This document shows, one piece after another, positions 1 to 7,384 of a stretch of 14,962 nucleotides of DNA. The notes beneath the pieces were generated by a model. It was given only the letters and a program-made list of their open reading frames with translations, was not told the DNA's origin and searched no databases. The position numbers were made by a program, and so were the translations under genes. Each line of letters starts with the position of its first letter. Within the stretch, counting starts at the first letter, position 1. The stretch is taken from the NCBI GenBank assembly GCA_023390675.1, contig JAEWCK010000288.1, forward strand, positions 1 to 14,962. Direction: 5' to 3'. Source of the stretch: Pseudomonadota bacterium (lineage in GTDB: Bacteria; Pseudomonadota; Alphaproteobacteria; Sphingomonadales; Sphingomonadaceae).

Positions 1-14
1 ATGGGAGGACGTAT
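1..14 (-). CDS. infC: Start of translation initiation factor IF-3 (partial, cut by left edge)
   Basis: On the minus strand, downstream of thrS, an AGGAG ribosome-binding site (27..23) stands 8 nt before an ATA codon (14..12). The reading frame continues Ile-Arg-Pro-Pro and then AT at the edge. The thrS-infC order is widely conserved in bacteria, and infC is known for non-AUG start codons (AUU in E. coli) used in autoregulation. An ATG may be completed just outside the window, but it would lie 20 nt from the AGGAG, which is too far. Only four codons are visible, so the identity rests on gene order and start context. It could also be another gene. Confidence 0.4.
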
Positions 15-62
15 AAGAGTAGCTCCTGTGCTTTTCTCGGGACGGGCTAATAACGCAGGAAA

Positions 63-87
63 GCGCGATCCGGTAGCCCGGTCGCGC
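63..87 (-). terminator. Hairpin between thrS and the putative infC start (terminator or attenuator)
   Basis: Read on the minus strand, GCGCGA-CCGG pairs with CCGG-(A)-TCGCGC around a GCTA loop: a 10-bp stem with one bulged base, followed by TTTCC. It lies about 40 nt after the thrS stop and before the AGGAG of the next gene. It could end or attenuate thrS transcription. The short T run makes intrinsic termination only plausible. Confidence 0.4.
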
Positions 88-124
88 CGCCCCGCCGAAA
101 ATACCGCGCACTGTGGCGCGGATG

Positions 125-2125
125 CTACCGCATATCGGGCGGAAGCGCCTCTTGCGCAAGCCTCGCCACGGCTTCGTCGAGGCCCAGCATCTCCTGCCCC
201 TGCGAGCCCAGCACGCGCAAAGCGACGGTGCCTTCGTCGGCCTCGCGCTTGCCGACGACGAGCAAATTGGGGACCTTGGCGACCGAATGCTCGCGGACCT
301 TGTAGTTGATCTTCTCGTTGCGCAGGTCGGTCTCTACGCGGATGCCCGCCGCGGCGAGCTTCGCCGCCACTTCCTTCGCATAGTCGTCGGCGTCCGAGAC
401 GATCGTCGCGACCGCGGCCTGGGTCGGCGCGAGCCAGGCGGGGAGGCGGCCGGCGAAATGCTCGATCAGGATGCCGATGAAGCGCTCGTAACTGCCGAAG
501 ATCGCGCGGTGGAGCATCACCGGGCGGTGACGCTCGCCATCCTCGCCGACATAGGACGCATCGAGGCGCTCGGGCAGCACGCGGTCCGACTGGATGGTGC
601 CGACCTGCCAGGTGCGGCCGATCGCGTCGGTCAAATGCCATTCGAGCTTGGGCGCGTAGAAGGCGCCTTCGCCCGGCAGCTCCTCCCAGCCATATTCGTC
701 GGTCGCGAGCCCGGCGCGGACCACGGCGTCGCGCAGCTCGGCTTCGGCCTGGTCCCACATCTCGTCGGCGCCGAAGCGATTGTCGGGACGCAGCGCCAGC
801 TTGATCGCGTATTTGAAGCCGAAGTCGCGATAGATGCGGTCGGCGAGGCGGCAGAAGGCCTGGACCTCGTCGACGATCTGGTCCTCGCGGCAGAAGATGT
901 GCGCATCGTCCTGGGTGAACTGGCGGACGCGCATGAGGCCGTGCAGCGCGCCATGCGGCTCGTTGCGGTGGCAGCAGCCATTCTCATAGAGGCGCAAGGG
1001 CAGGTCGCGATACGACTTGATGCCCTGCTTGAAAATCAGGATGTGCGCGGGGCAGTTCATCGGCTTCAAGGCCATCCATTCGGCCTCGTCCGAGACGAGC
1101 GGGCCTTCCTCCTCGACGTTCGGAATCTCGTCGGGGATGACGAACATGTTCTCGCGGTATTTGCCCCAGTGGCCGGACTGCTCCCACTGGCGCGCGTCCA
1201 TCACCTGCGGGGTCTTGACCTCCTGATAGCCTGCGGCGTCGATCGCGCGGCGCATATAGGCCTCGAGCGCGCGCCAGATGACGAAGCCATTGGGGTGCCA
1301 GAAGACGCTGCCATGCGCTTCCTGCTGGAGGTGGAAGAGGTCCATCTCGGCCCCAAGCTTGCGGTGGTCGCGCCTGGCGGCTTCCTCAAGCCGCGTCAGA
1401 TGCTCGTCGAGCTGCTTCTTGTTGAGCCAGCCGGTGCCGTAGATGCGCGAAAGCATCGCGTTCTTCTGGTCGCCGCGCCAATAGGCGCCCGAGACGCGCG
1501 TCAGCTTGAAGGCGTTGGGATCGACCTTGCCGGTGGAGGCGAGGTGCGGGCCGCGGCACATGTCGAGCCATGCGTCGTCGCCTTTGCCCGCGCGATAGAC
1601 GGTCAGCTCCTCGCCTTCGGGAAGCTCCTTCGCCCATTCGGCCTTGAAGCTCTCGCCCTGCTTCGTCCAGCGATCGATCAGATCGGCGCGCGACCAGACC
1701 TCGCGGATCAGCGGCTCGTCCCTGGCGATGATCCTGCGCATCTCCGCCTCGATCGCCGGCAGGTCCTCCTCGGTGAAAGGGCGGTCCCTGGGCGCGAAGT
1801 CGTAATAGAAGCCGTCGTCGGTCGCCGGGCCGAAAGTGATCTGCGTGCCGGGGAACAGGTTCTGCACCGCTTCCGCGAGGATATGCGCGTAATCGTGGCG
1901 GGCGAGCTCGAGCGCGTCCTTCTCGTCCTTCGAGGTGACGAGCGCGAGATTGGCGTCGCCCTCGAACGGGCGGCCGATGTCGCGCAGCTCGCCGTCGACG
2001 CGCGCGGCGAGCGCGGCCTTGGCGAGCCCCGGACCGATCGCCGCGGCGATGTCCGCCGGGGTAGTCCCCGGGGCTACCTCGCGGACGGAACCGTCGGGCA
2101 GCGTTATGCGGAACATCTCGGACAC
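125..2125 (-). CDS. thrS: Threonyl-tRNA synthetase
   Basis: Cytoplasmic class II aminoacyl-tRNA synthetase that charges tRNA-Thr using ATP. The 666-residue protein has the full family layout. An N-terminal TGS domain covers about residues 1-65. The editing domain carries HDYAH (77-81) and CRGPH (190-194). The catalytic core contains MNCPAH (356-361, with zinc ligand Cys358) and motif 2 RVRQFTQDDAHIFC (399-412, zinc ligand His409). Motif 3 and a C-terminal anticodon-binding domain follow. I chose the GTG at 2125, giving MSEMFRITL, because AGAAAGA lies 9 nt upstream; the ATG at 2116 is the alternative. An open frame continues upstream to 2212 but is not protein-like and overlaps the next gene. 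Length and motifs are normal, so the gene appears intact. Confidence 0.97.
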   Translation of the reverse strand: MSEMFRITLPDGSVREVAPGTTPADIAAAIGPGLAKAALAARVDGELRDIGRPFEGDANLALVTSKDEKDALELARHDYAHILAEAVQNLFPGTQITFGPATDDGFYYDFAPRDRPFTEEDLPAIEAEMRRIIARDEPLIREVWSRADLIDRWTKQGESFKAEWAKELPEGEELTVYRAGKGDDAWLDMCRGPHLASTGKVDPNAFKLTRVSGAYWRGDQKNAMLSRIYGTGWLNKKQLDEHLTRLEEAARRDHRKLGAEMDLFHLQQEAHGSVFWHPNGFVIWRALEAYMRRAIDAAGYQEVKTPQVMDARQWEQSGHWGKYRENMFVIPDEIPNVEEEGPLVSDEAEWMALKPMNCPAHILIFKQGIKSYRDLPLRLYENGCCHRNEPHGALHGLMRVRQFTQDDAHIFCREDQIVDEVQAFCRLADRIYRDFGFKYAIKLALRPDNRFGADEMWDQAEAELRDAVVRAGLATDEYGWEELPGEGAFYAPKLEWHLTDAIGRTWQVGTIQSDRVLPERLDASYVGEDGERHRPVMLHRAIFGSYERFIGILIEHFAGRLPAWLAPTQAAVATIVSDADDYAKEVAAKLAAAGIRVETDLRNEKINYKVREHSVAKVPNLLVVGKREADEGTVALRVLGSQGQEMLGLDEAVARLAQEALPPDMR

Positions 2126-2199
2126 GGGATCGGGTCTTTCTGCTTGGGAATGATCGGAGCGCGGCTTATGCCTTCGCGCATGCAATATAGGCAAGCCGT

Positions 2200-2556
2200 A
2201 TGACCGATGCACATCGCGTGGCTGCGATCCTGCCTTGCCATGATCTTGCGCGCAGCACGGCCTTCTATGAGCGGCTCGGTTTCGTGCTGGTCAGCGACCA
2301 CGGCCATTATCGCATCCTGAGCGACGGCAAGGGCTGGGACCTGCATCTCAGGCTGCAGGAGATGGCCGCGCTCCAGGCCCCGCACAATCCGTTCGGGCTG
2401 TATCTCTATGTCGAGGATGTCGACGCCGTCGCCGCCCGGGTGCGCGAGCTGATCATCGAGGCGGGTGCGCCGCATCTCAAGCCTTGGGGCATGTACGAGT
2501 TCGCCGTGAGCGACCCCGACGGGGTGCTGGTGCGCGTGGGGCGCATTGCACGCTGA
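2200..2556 (+). CDS. VOC-family (glyoxalase/bleomycin-resistance-like) protein
   Basis: A 118-residue single-domain vicinal-oxygen-chelate fold protein, probably cytoplasmic and dimeric. Typical signatures are visible: the N-terminal LARSTAFYERLGF (16-28) and the C-terminal EFAVSDPDGVLVRVG (100-114). Members include glyoxalases, dioxygenases and drug-binding proteins, and nothing here fixes the substrate. The lack of an obvious full set of metal ligands favours a bleomycin-resistance-like binding protein over a classical glyoxalase I. No good ribosome-binding site precedes the ATG. A TATAGG box (2186-2191) ends 8 nt before it, so a leaderless transcript is possible. It diverges from thrS, and its last 11 bp overlap the following methyltransferase gene, which suggests co-translation. 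Confidence 0.85.
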   Translation: MTDAHRVAAILPCHDLARSTAFYERLGFVLVSDHGHYRILSDGKGWDLHLRLQEMAALQAPHNPFGLYLYVEDVDAVAARVRELIIEAGAPHLKPWGMYEFAVSDPDGVLVRVGRIAR

Positions 2557-3919
2557 AGCGGCGCGGCTGCTCGCGGCGGCGGAGCAACTCGCGCGCGCCG
2601 GCGAGCGGGGCCGCGCGCTCCAGGCGCTGAGCCGCGCGCTCGATCTCGCGCCGGAGGATGCGGCCGCGCCTTATGCGGCGCTGATCGCCGGCGTTTCCCC
2701 GAGCGGCTGGCATCCGAAGCTCGACAGCGACTTGCGTACCTGCCTCGCTTCGCCAGCGGTCGATCCGCAGATGCTCGCGCGGGTGACGGCGCGGGTGCTG
2801 CTGCTCCATTATCCCGAACCGGCGGTGGCCGAGGACCCGCTCTGGATCGCGTTCCTCACGCGCTGCATCAATGTCGATCCGGCGATGGAAGCGCGGCTGG
2901 TGTGGCTGGCGGGACAGAAGCTGCCCGAAGCGCTCCGCGCGGCGCTCGCGGCGCAGGCATTTGCGAGCGAATATGCATGGGGTGGAGAGGGACTGGGCGT
3001 TCCTCCCGAAGCCGCGGCCGAGATCGCCGAAGAGCGCAGGCTGGTTGAAGCCCTGCCTTCTCTTTCTCCCGTGAGGAAAGGCGAGCGAGGAGTCTCGGAC
3101 GCCGTCCGCGCGCAATATGAGGCCAATCCCTATCCGCGCTGGCGCGCGCCGCCCGCGCCGGAGCAGCGATCGGTGGGGGAACTGCTTGCCGCGCTGGGCG
3201 CACCGCAATTGGGGCCGCTCGAGGTGCTGGTGGCCGGGTGCGGGACGGGATTCGAGCCGATCGACCTCGCGCGCACCGATCCGTCGCTGCGCGTCACTGC
3301 GCTCGACCTCAGCGCCGCGAGCCTCGCCCACGGCCAGCGCGTGGCGCGCGCGCTCGGCGTCGCCGTCCGCTTCATCCAGGGCGACATCCTCGACGTGGCC
3401 GCGCTCGGCCGGGACTTCGCGATGGTGAGCAGCACCGGCGTCCTCCACCATATGGCCGACCCCGCCGCAGGGCTGACGGCGCTTGCCGGTGTCACCCGGC
3501 CGGGCGGGGTGCTCCGGATCGCGCTCTACAGCGAACGTGCGCGAGCATGGGTGCGCGAGGCGCATCGCGCGATCGCGGAGCATGGTTTCGCCGCCACGCC
3601 CGAGGGCATCCGCGCCTTTCGCCGCCACGTGCTCGCATTGCCGGCCGGCGATCCGCTCGCGCGGCTCGCCGAGAGCGATGATTTCTACACGCTGAGCGGT
3701 TGCCGCGACCTCGCCTTCCATGCGCACGAACATTGGTATCGGCTGCCGGAGATCGGCGCGATACTCGCGGTTGCGGGGCTCGAGCTGTTGCGGATCGAAA
3801 CGCCTCCGGGTGCGCCGTTCCCTGCCGATCCGCTGGACCTTGCGGGGTGGGACGCGATCGAGGCACGCCATCCGCACCTCTTCGCAGGGATGATCCACCT
3901 TTGGATCAGGCGGCCCTGA
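2546..3919 (+). CDS. Class I SAM-dependent methyltransferase with an N-terminal helical domain
   Basis: A 457-residue, probably cytoplasmic protein. About residues 1-165 are Ala/Leu-rich helices that resemble a degenerate tetratricopeptide region. QYEANPYPRW (190-199) introduces a Rossmann methyltransferase domain with SAM motif I VLVAGCGTGFEP (227-238), an acidic LDLS (253-256) and GVLHHM (298-303). The methyl acceptor is unknown. The start is a TTG, preceded by a GGGG tract and overlapping the VOC gene by 11 bp; no ATG is available before residue 76. The linker at about 171-183 (SLSPVRKGERG) looks like translated repeat DNA. The 3' end overlaps the convergent acetyltransferase gene by 14 bp. 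The methyltransferase assignment is firm; the function is not. Confidence 0.88.
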   Translation: MHAEAARLLAAAEQLARAGERGRALQALSRALDLAPEDAAAPYAALIAGVSPSGWHPKLDSDLRTCLASPAVDPQMLARVTARVLLLHYPEPAVAEDPLWIAFLTRCINVDPAMEARLVWLAGQKLPEALRAALAAQAFASEYAWGGEGLGVPPEAAAEIAEERRLVEALPSLSPVRKGERGVSDAVRAQYEANPYPRWRAPPAPEQRSVGELLAALGAPQLGPLEVLVAGCGTGFEPIDLARTDPSLRVTALDLSAASLAHGQRVARALGVAVRFIQGDILDVAALGRDFAMVSSTGVLHHMADPAAGLTALAGVTRPGGVLRIALYSERARAWVREAHRAIAEHGFAATPEGIRAFRRHVLALPAGDPLARLAESDDFYTLSGCRDLAFHAHEHWYRLPEIGAILAVAGLELLRIETPPGAPFPADPLDLAGWDAIEARHPHLFAGMIHLWIRRP

Positions 3920-4685
3920 GCAGCTTCTGCGCCTTGCGGAAGCGGCGCGCCTCGGCGACGAGATTGAGCGGCTCGGGCGCATAGGGCTCGAGCCCGGTCG
4001 CGACATGCTCCTCGACCTTGTCGAGCGCGCGCATCGGGTCGGTCAGGTCGATGTCGAGCTCGAGGATGTTGTAGCGCCACCATTGCACCGCGAGCAGTCG
4101 CTCCACCACCGGATCGGGGAAGCGCATGCGGATCACCCGCGCGGGCGCGCCGGCGACGATCGCATAAGGCGGCACGTCGCGAGTCACCACGGCGTTGGCG
4201 CCGATCACCGCGCCGTCGCCGATCGTCGCGCCGTCACGCACGACGGCGCCGCTGCCGATCCAGACATCGTTGCCGATCGTCGTGGTGCGCGTGGCGGATT
4301 CGCCCTTGTCGGCGACCGGCAGCATGCGTTCCCAGTCGAGATCGTCGTCGCGGAAGGGCGCTTCGAACGCGTCGTAACGCATGAAGGCGAGCGCCGAGGT
4401 CGTCAGCCATTCGGTCGGATGGCGGTCGAGCCCGATCTGGACGAGCTTGGCGATCGAGCAATAGCGGCCGACCCGCGTCTGCGCGAGCTGCGACTCGTGG
4501 CCGAGATAGGTAAAGGCGCCGATCGCGACGGGCGTGTCCCACAGATAGGCGCAGGCGAGATTGACCGGCGCCTCGACCAAAGTGTCGCTGTCGACCGCCC
4601 ATGTCCCCGGCACGATACCGCGCACCCCGAGCAGGCGCAGATGCGCAATGAAATCGGGCGTGAAGTCGATGCGGTGCAGCGTCAT
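3906..4685 (-). CDS. CatB-related O-acetyltransferase (left-handed beta-helix, hexapeptide repeat)
   Basis: A 259-residue cytoplasmic acyltransferase of the xenobiotic acetyltransferase (CatB/VatD) type, which moves acetyl from acetyl-CoA to a hydroxyl group. Hexapeptide repeats run from about residue 50 to 80 and resume at TTIGNDVWIGSGAVV (135-149) through ATIGDGAVIGANAVV (153-167). They end in AGAPARVIRMRF (178-189), the usual CoA-side signature. His89 in DRHPTEWLTT matches the catalytic His of the family. The C-terminal 50 residues are a helical extension. A strong AAGGGG lies 7 nt before the ATG. The gene follows the LD-carboxypeptidase by 50 bp on the same strand and may share its transcript. 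The acceptor is unknown; a surface or sugar substrate is as likely as a drug. Confidence 0.9.
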   Translation of the reverse strand: MTLHRIDFTPDFIAHLRLLGVRGIVPGTWAVDSDTLVEAPVNLACAYLWDTPVAIGAFTYLGHESQLAQTRVGRYCSIAKLVQIGLDRHPTEWLTTSALAFMRYDAFEAPFRDDDLDWERMLPVADKGESATRTTTIGNDVWIGSGAVVRDGATIGDGAVIGANAVVTRDVPPYAIVAGAPARVIRMRFPDPVVERLLAVQWWRYNILELDIDLTDPMRALDKVEEHVATGLEPYAPEPLNLVAEARRFRKAQKLLRAA

Positions 4686-4735
4686 GTGCGGTCCCCTTTG
4701 GGCGCAGGGAATCGCACGACGTGGTTAACAGGGCG

Positions 4736-5569
4736 TTAGATCAGCCCGAACGGCACCACGCGATTGAGCCGGACATGCCCTATTTCGGCGCGGCCGAGAT
4801 AAGGCACACCCATGTCGTGGCACCAGCGGACGATCATCTGGTCGATCGTCTCGCCGAAATTGTAATTGCCCTCGGCCTCGCCATTGTCCTTGACCGCGGT
4901 GACGGCGCCCAGTCGGACGCCCGCGACTCCCTTGAGCTGGGTCGCGTGCGCCATCTGGAAAAGCATCCGGTCGATCCGATACAGCGGTTCGTCGACTTCC
5001 TCGATATAGAGGACGTGGTCCGTCAGGTCGGGCAGGTACTTGGTCCCGATCAAGGCGTTGAGGATCGAGAGGTTGAACGCTGCGGCGGGGCGGCCGTCGG
5101 CGAGGCCGGGCTCGAGCCCGCGCTTGTCGCCGTCGATCAGCCAGCCGAGCACCCAGCCTTCGGCCGTGCCGACATCGTTCTGGCCGAGCCCCGACGACAT
5201 CGATCCGTGCGCCTGGCGGCCCACGCGCGCGGCATAGAGCGCGCCGAGCATGAAGCCCATGTCGGAGAAGCCGATATAGGTCTTGTGCCGGGCGGCGGGG
5301 CCGAGCTGCGGCATCGCCATGTCGAGGATGCGGTTCGAGCCATAGCCGCCGCGCGCGAACCAGATCGCGTCGAAGGCCGAATCATTGGCGAATTCGAGAA
5401 AGGCCGCGGCGCGGACGTCGTCCGTGCCGGCGAAATGCCCGGCCTCGAGATAGCATTGCGGGTGGAACACGATCTCGTGGTCGGGATAGGTCAGCGCCAT
5501 GAACGCAGAGAGCCGCAGCGAGGATTCCCTGCTGACGGTCCGTGCCGGTGCCACCACTCCGATGCGCAT
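4736..5569 (-). CDS. LD-carboxypeptidase (peptidase family S66, LdcA-like)
   Basis: A 277-residue serine peptidase of the muropeptide-recycling type. The family removes the terminal D-Ala from tetrapeptide muropeptides in the cytoplasm. Residues 1-10 (MRIGVVAPAR) are the usual S66 start. The nucleophile elbow is GFSDMG with Ser102. YIEEVDEP supplies Glu190 or Glu191, and GHV near the C-terminus supplies His265, completing a Ser-Glu-His triad. No signal peptide is seen. GGGAG lies 8 nt before the chosen ATG. The open frame continues far upstream (to 7108), but that part is antisense to the Mur ligase. The gene starts 42 bp from the divergent Mur ligase gene, which links both to cell-wall tripeptide reuse. 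The C-terminus is near-complete compared with about 300 residues in the family. Confidence 0.92.
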   Translation of the reverse strand: MRIGVVAPARTVSRESSLRLSAFMALTYPDHEIVFHPQCYLEAGHFAGTDDVRAAAFLEFANDSAFDAIWFARGGYGSNRILDMAMPQLGPAARHKTYIGFSDMGFMLGALYAARVGRQAHGSMSSGLGQNDVGTAEGWVLGWLIDGDKRGLEPGLADGRPAAAFNLSILNALIGTKYLPDLTDHVLYIEEVDEPLYRIDRMLFQMAHATQLKGVAGVRLGAVTAVKDNGEAEGNYNFGETIDQMIVRWCHDMGVPYLGRAEIGHVRLNRVVPFGLI

Positions 5570-5611
5570 GCGCCTTGCTCCCACCCAATGAATTGCCGAT
5601 AGCGCGAGGCG

Positions 5612-7027
5612 ATGGAGCATCGCAAACCTTACTTCTTCGTGGGCATCGGCGGATCGGGCATGATGCCGCTCTCGATGATCCTCGCCGGGCAGGGCGCGCA
5701 GGTCGCCGGATCGGACCGCAGCCTCGATTCGGGCAGGCTTCCCGCCAAGTTCGATGCGTTGCGCGACCTCGGCATCGCATTGTTCGCGCAGGACGGCAGC
5801 GGCGTGACTTCGTCCGAGCAGATCGTCGTCGCCTCGGCCGCGGTCGAGGCGAGCGTGCCCGACATGGTCCGCGCCGCCGAGCTCGGCTGCGCGCGGATGA
5901 GCCGCGCCGAATTGAACGCCGAGCTGTTCAACGCCGCCCCGCTGTCGATCGGCGTCGCGGGGACGAGCGGAAAATCGACTGTCACGGGCATGATCGGCTG
6001 GATTCTGCATGTGCTCCGCCGCGATCCCACGGTGATGAACGGCGCGGTGATGAAGAATTTCGCCGGACCCGCCACGCCCTTCGCCAGCTCGCTGGTGGGG
6101 GCAGGCGGGGTGCATGTCAGCGAGATCGACGAGAGCGACGGTTCGATCGCGCTCTATTGGCCCAAGGTCGCGGTGCTCAACAATGTCAGCCTCGATCACA
6201 TGCCGATGGAGAGACTGATCGACCTGTTCGGCGCGTTCATCGCCAAGGCGGGCAAGGCGGTGGTCAATCTCGACAACGGCGAAGGCGCTGCGCTGGCGAT
6301 GACGCTGCCGCCCGAGCGGCTGCTGACTTTCGCGATCGGCAAGCCTGCGGACCTGATGGCAACGCATATCGAGGAGGAGCGCTTCGGCGTCTCGTTCGAC
6401 GTCGTGCATGCCGGCGGGGCGCCGATCACCGTGCGGCTGCAGGTGCCCGGCCGGCACAATGTCTCGAACGCGCTCGCGGCGCTGGGCGCGACGGTCGCCG
6501 CGGGGATCGGCCTCGCCGAGGCCGCGCGCGCGCTGCATGACTTCAACGGCCTGCGCCGACGCTTCGACCTGGTCGGCGAGGCGGGCGGCGTCGCGGTGAT
6601 CGACGATTTCGGGCACAACCCGGACAAGATCGCCGCCACGCTCGATACGCTCCACGCCTTTCCCGGGCGGCTGCTCCTCCTGTTCCAACCGCACGGCTAT
6701 GGCCCGCTCAAGGTGATGCGCGCCGATCTCGTCGCGATGTTCGCCGAAAAGCTGGGGAGGGACGACCTGCTCGTGCTCCCCGATCCGGTCTATCAGGGCG
6801 GCACCACGTCGCGCGAAGTGACGAGCGCGGACATCGTCGCCGACGTCGCGGCCACCGGGGCGCAGGCGCTCCACATTCCCGACCGCGCTGCTGCTGCCGC
6901 GCATCTCGTCGCCAACGCGCGGCCCGGCGACCGCATCGCCGTGATGGGCGCGCGCGACGATACGCTCAGCCAGCTCGCCGCCGAAATGGTGGCGGAGCTG
7001 GCGCGCCGGGGCGCTTCGGAGTCCTGA
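5612..7027 (+). CDS. Mur ligase family protein (MurC/Mpl-like UDP-N-acetylmuramate ligase)
   Basis: A 471-residue cytoplasmic ATP-dependent amide ligase. Residues 7-18 (YFFVGIGGSGMM) form the N-terminal nucleotide fold typical of MurC and Mpl. The P-loop is GTSGKST (117-123, Lys121), where these enzymes usually read GTHGKT. EIDESD (171-176), NNVSLDHM (190-197), GRHNVSNALAA (280-290) and DDFGHNPDKI (331-340) are the central and C-terminal Mur motifs. Mpl joins recycled L-Ala-gamma-D-Glu-mDAP tripeptide to UDP-MurNAc; MurC adds L-Ala. The divergent LD-carboxypeptidase makes the tripeptide, so an Mpl-like recycling role is likely. The essential murC normally lies in the dcw cluster, which is not here. 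The ATG has only a weak upstream GAGG, but the conserved N-terminus supports it. Confidence 0.88.
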   Translation: MEHRKPYFFVGIGGSGMMPLSMILAGQGAQVAGSDRSLDSGRLPAKFDALRDLGIALFAQDGSGVTSSEQIVVASAAVEASVPDMVRAAELGCARMSRAELNAELFNAAPLSIGVAGTSGKSTVTGMIGWILHVLRRDPTVMNGAVMKNFAGPATPFASSLVGAGGVHVSEIDESDGSIALYWPKVAVLNNVSLDHMPMERLIDLFGAFIAKAGKAVVNLDNGEGAALAMTLPPERLLTFAIGKPADLMATHIEEERFGVSFDVVHAGGAPITVRLQVPGRHNVSNALAALGATVAAGIGLAEAARALHDFNGLRRRFDLVGEAGGVAVIDDFGHNPDKIAATLDTLHAFPGRLLLLFQPHGYGPLKVMRADLVAMFAEKLGRDDLLVLPDPVYQGGTTSREVTSADIVADVAATGAQALHIPDRAAAAAHLVANARPGDRIAVMGARDDTLSQLAAEMVAELARRGASES

Positions 7028-7064
7028 AATAGGCTGGACATAAACCTTAAACACGCCCAGCATT

Positions 7065-7079
7065 CCCCCGGAAAGGGGG
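7065..7079 (+). other. Small C5/G5 hairpin overlapping the purine-rich leader of the CxxC gene
   Basis: CCCCC pairs with GGGGG around a GGAAA loop, in the 58-bp gap between the Mur ligase stop and the next small gene. No T run follows, so it is a poor terminator. The G side is part of the purine tract before the ATG at 7086, so the hairpin could mask the ribosome-binding site. This is inference from sequence alone. Confidence 0.3.
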
Positions 7080-7085
7080 TGGGGC

Positions 7086-7262
7086 ATGATCCACGTCTTG
7101 CAGCGCATCGCGTGCCTGTTCGGGCAACATCGGCGAAGCGGCGGCCGCGCCTGGAGCGACGGCGAGAATTTTCATTCGTGGTGCAAGGGTTGCGGCAAAC
7201 CGATGTATCGCGACGGTCGCGGCTGGCATCTCGATTCCAACCCTCCAACGGCGCCCGAATAA
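7086..7262 (+). CDS. Small CxxC (zinc-ribbon-like) hypothetical protein, 58 aa
   Basis: A short open frame with a G-rich ribosome-binding tract (AAAGGGGGTGGGG) just before its ATG. The 58-residue product is basic and contains Cys10 and a WCKGCGKPM segment (32-40) with Cys33 and Cys36, followed by YRDGRGWHLD (41-50). The CxxC with flanking aromatic and basic residues looks like half of a zinc knuckle. From memory, similar tiny proteins occur in sphingomonads, but I cannot cite a family. It follows the Mur ligase by 58 bp on the same strand. The function is unknown. It could bind metal or nucleic acid, perhaps as a dimer since only one CxxC pair is present. Confidence 0.65.
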   Translation: MIHVLQRIACLFGQHRRSGGRAWSDGENFHSWCKGCGKPMYRDGRGWHLDSNPPTAPE

Positions 7263-7384
7263 TCAGCGCCGCATCACGCGCATCGAGTAATGCCCCGCTG
7301 GCGCCCGAGACATCAGCGTAAGATTGTGCGTGGACTTCCTTAGCTAATCCGCGAGCGATATCCTATCCGTGTGGGGAGAGGGAT

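Noticed and set aside
113..2203. 696-codon open frame on the plus strand
   Set aside because: It is antisense to thrS, has no family motifs, and reflects the high GC content that keeps the opposite frame open.
2477..4006. 509-codon minus-strand open frame
   Set aside because: It is a shadow of the methyltransferase gene with low-complexity Arg-rich translation.
4715..4730. TGTTAACCACG as a CtrA site before the acetyltransferase
   Set aside because: Only a single TTAACCA half-site-like match is present, which occurs easily by chance.
4005..5602. Two plus-strand open frames (244 and 293 codons)
   Set aside because: They are antisense to the acetyltransferase and LD-carboxypeptidase genes and have no recognisable domain.
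5570..7108. N-terminal extension of the LD-carboxypeptidase frame
   Set aside because: It runs antisense through the Mur ligase, is Arg/His-rich without motifs, and a good ribosome-binding site and conserved N-terminus mark the start at 5569.
7079..7321. 80-codon plus-strand frame in the gap after the Mur ligase
   Set aside because: It overlaps the better supported 58-codon CxxC frame and has neither motif nor suitable start context.
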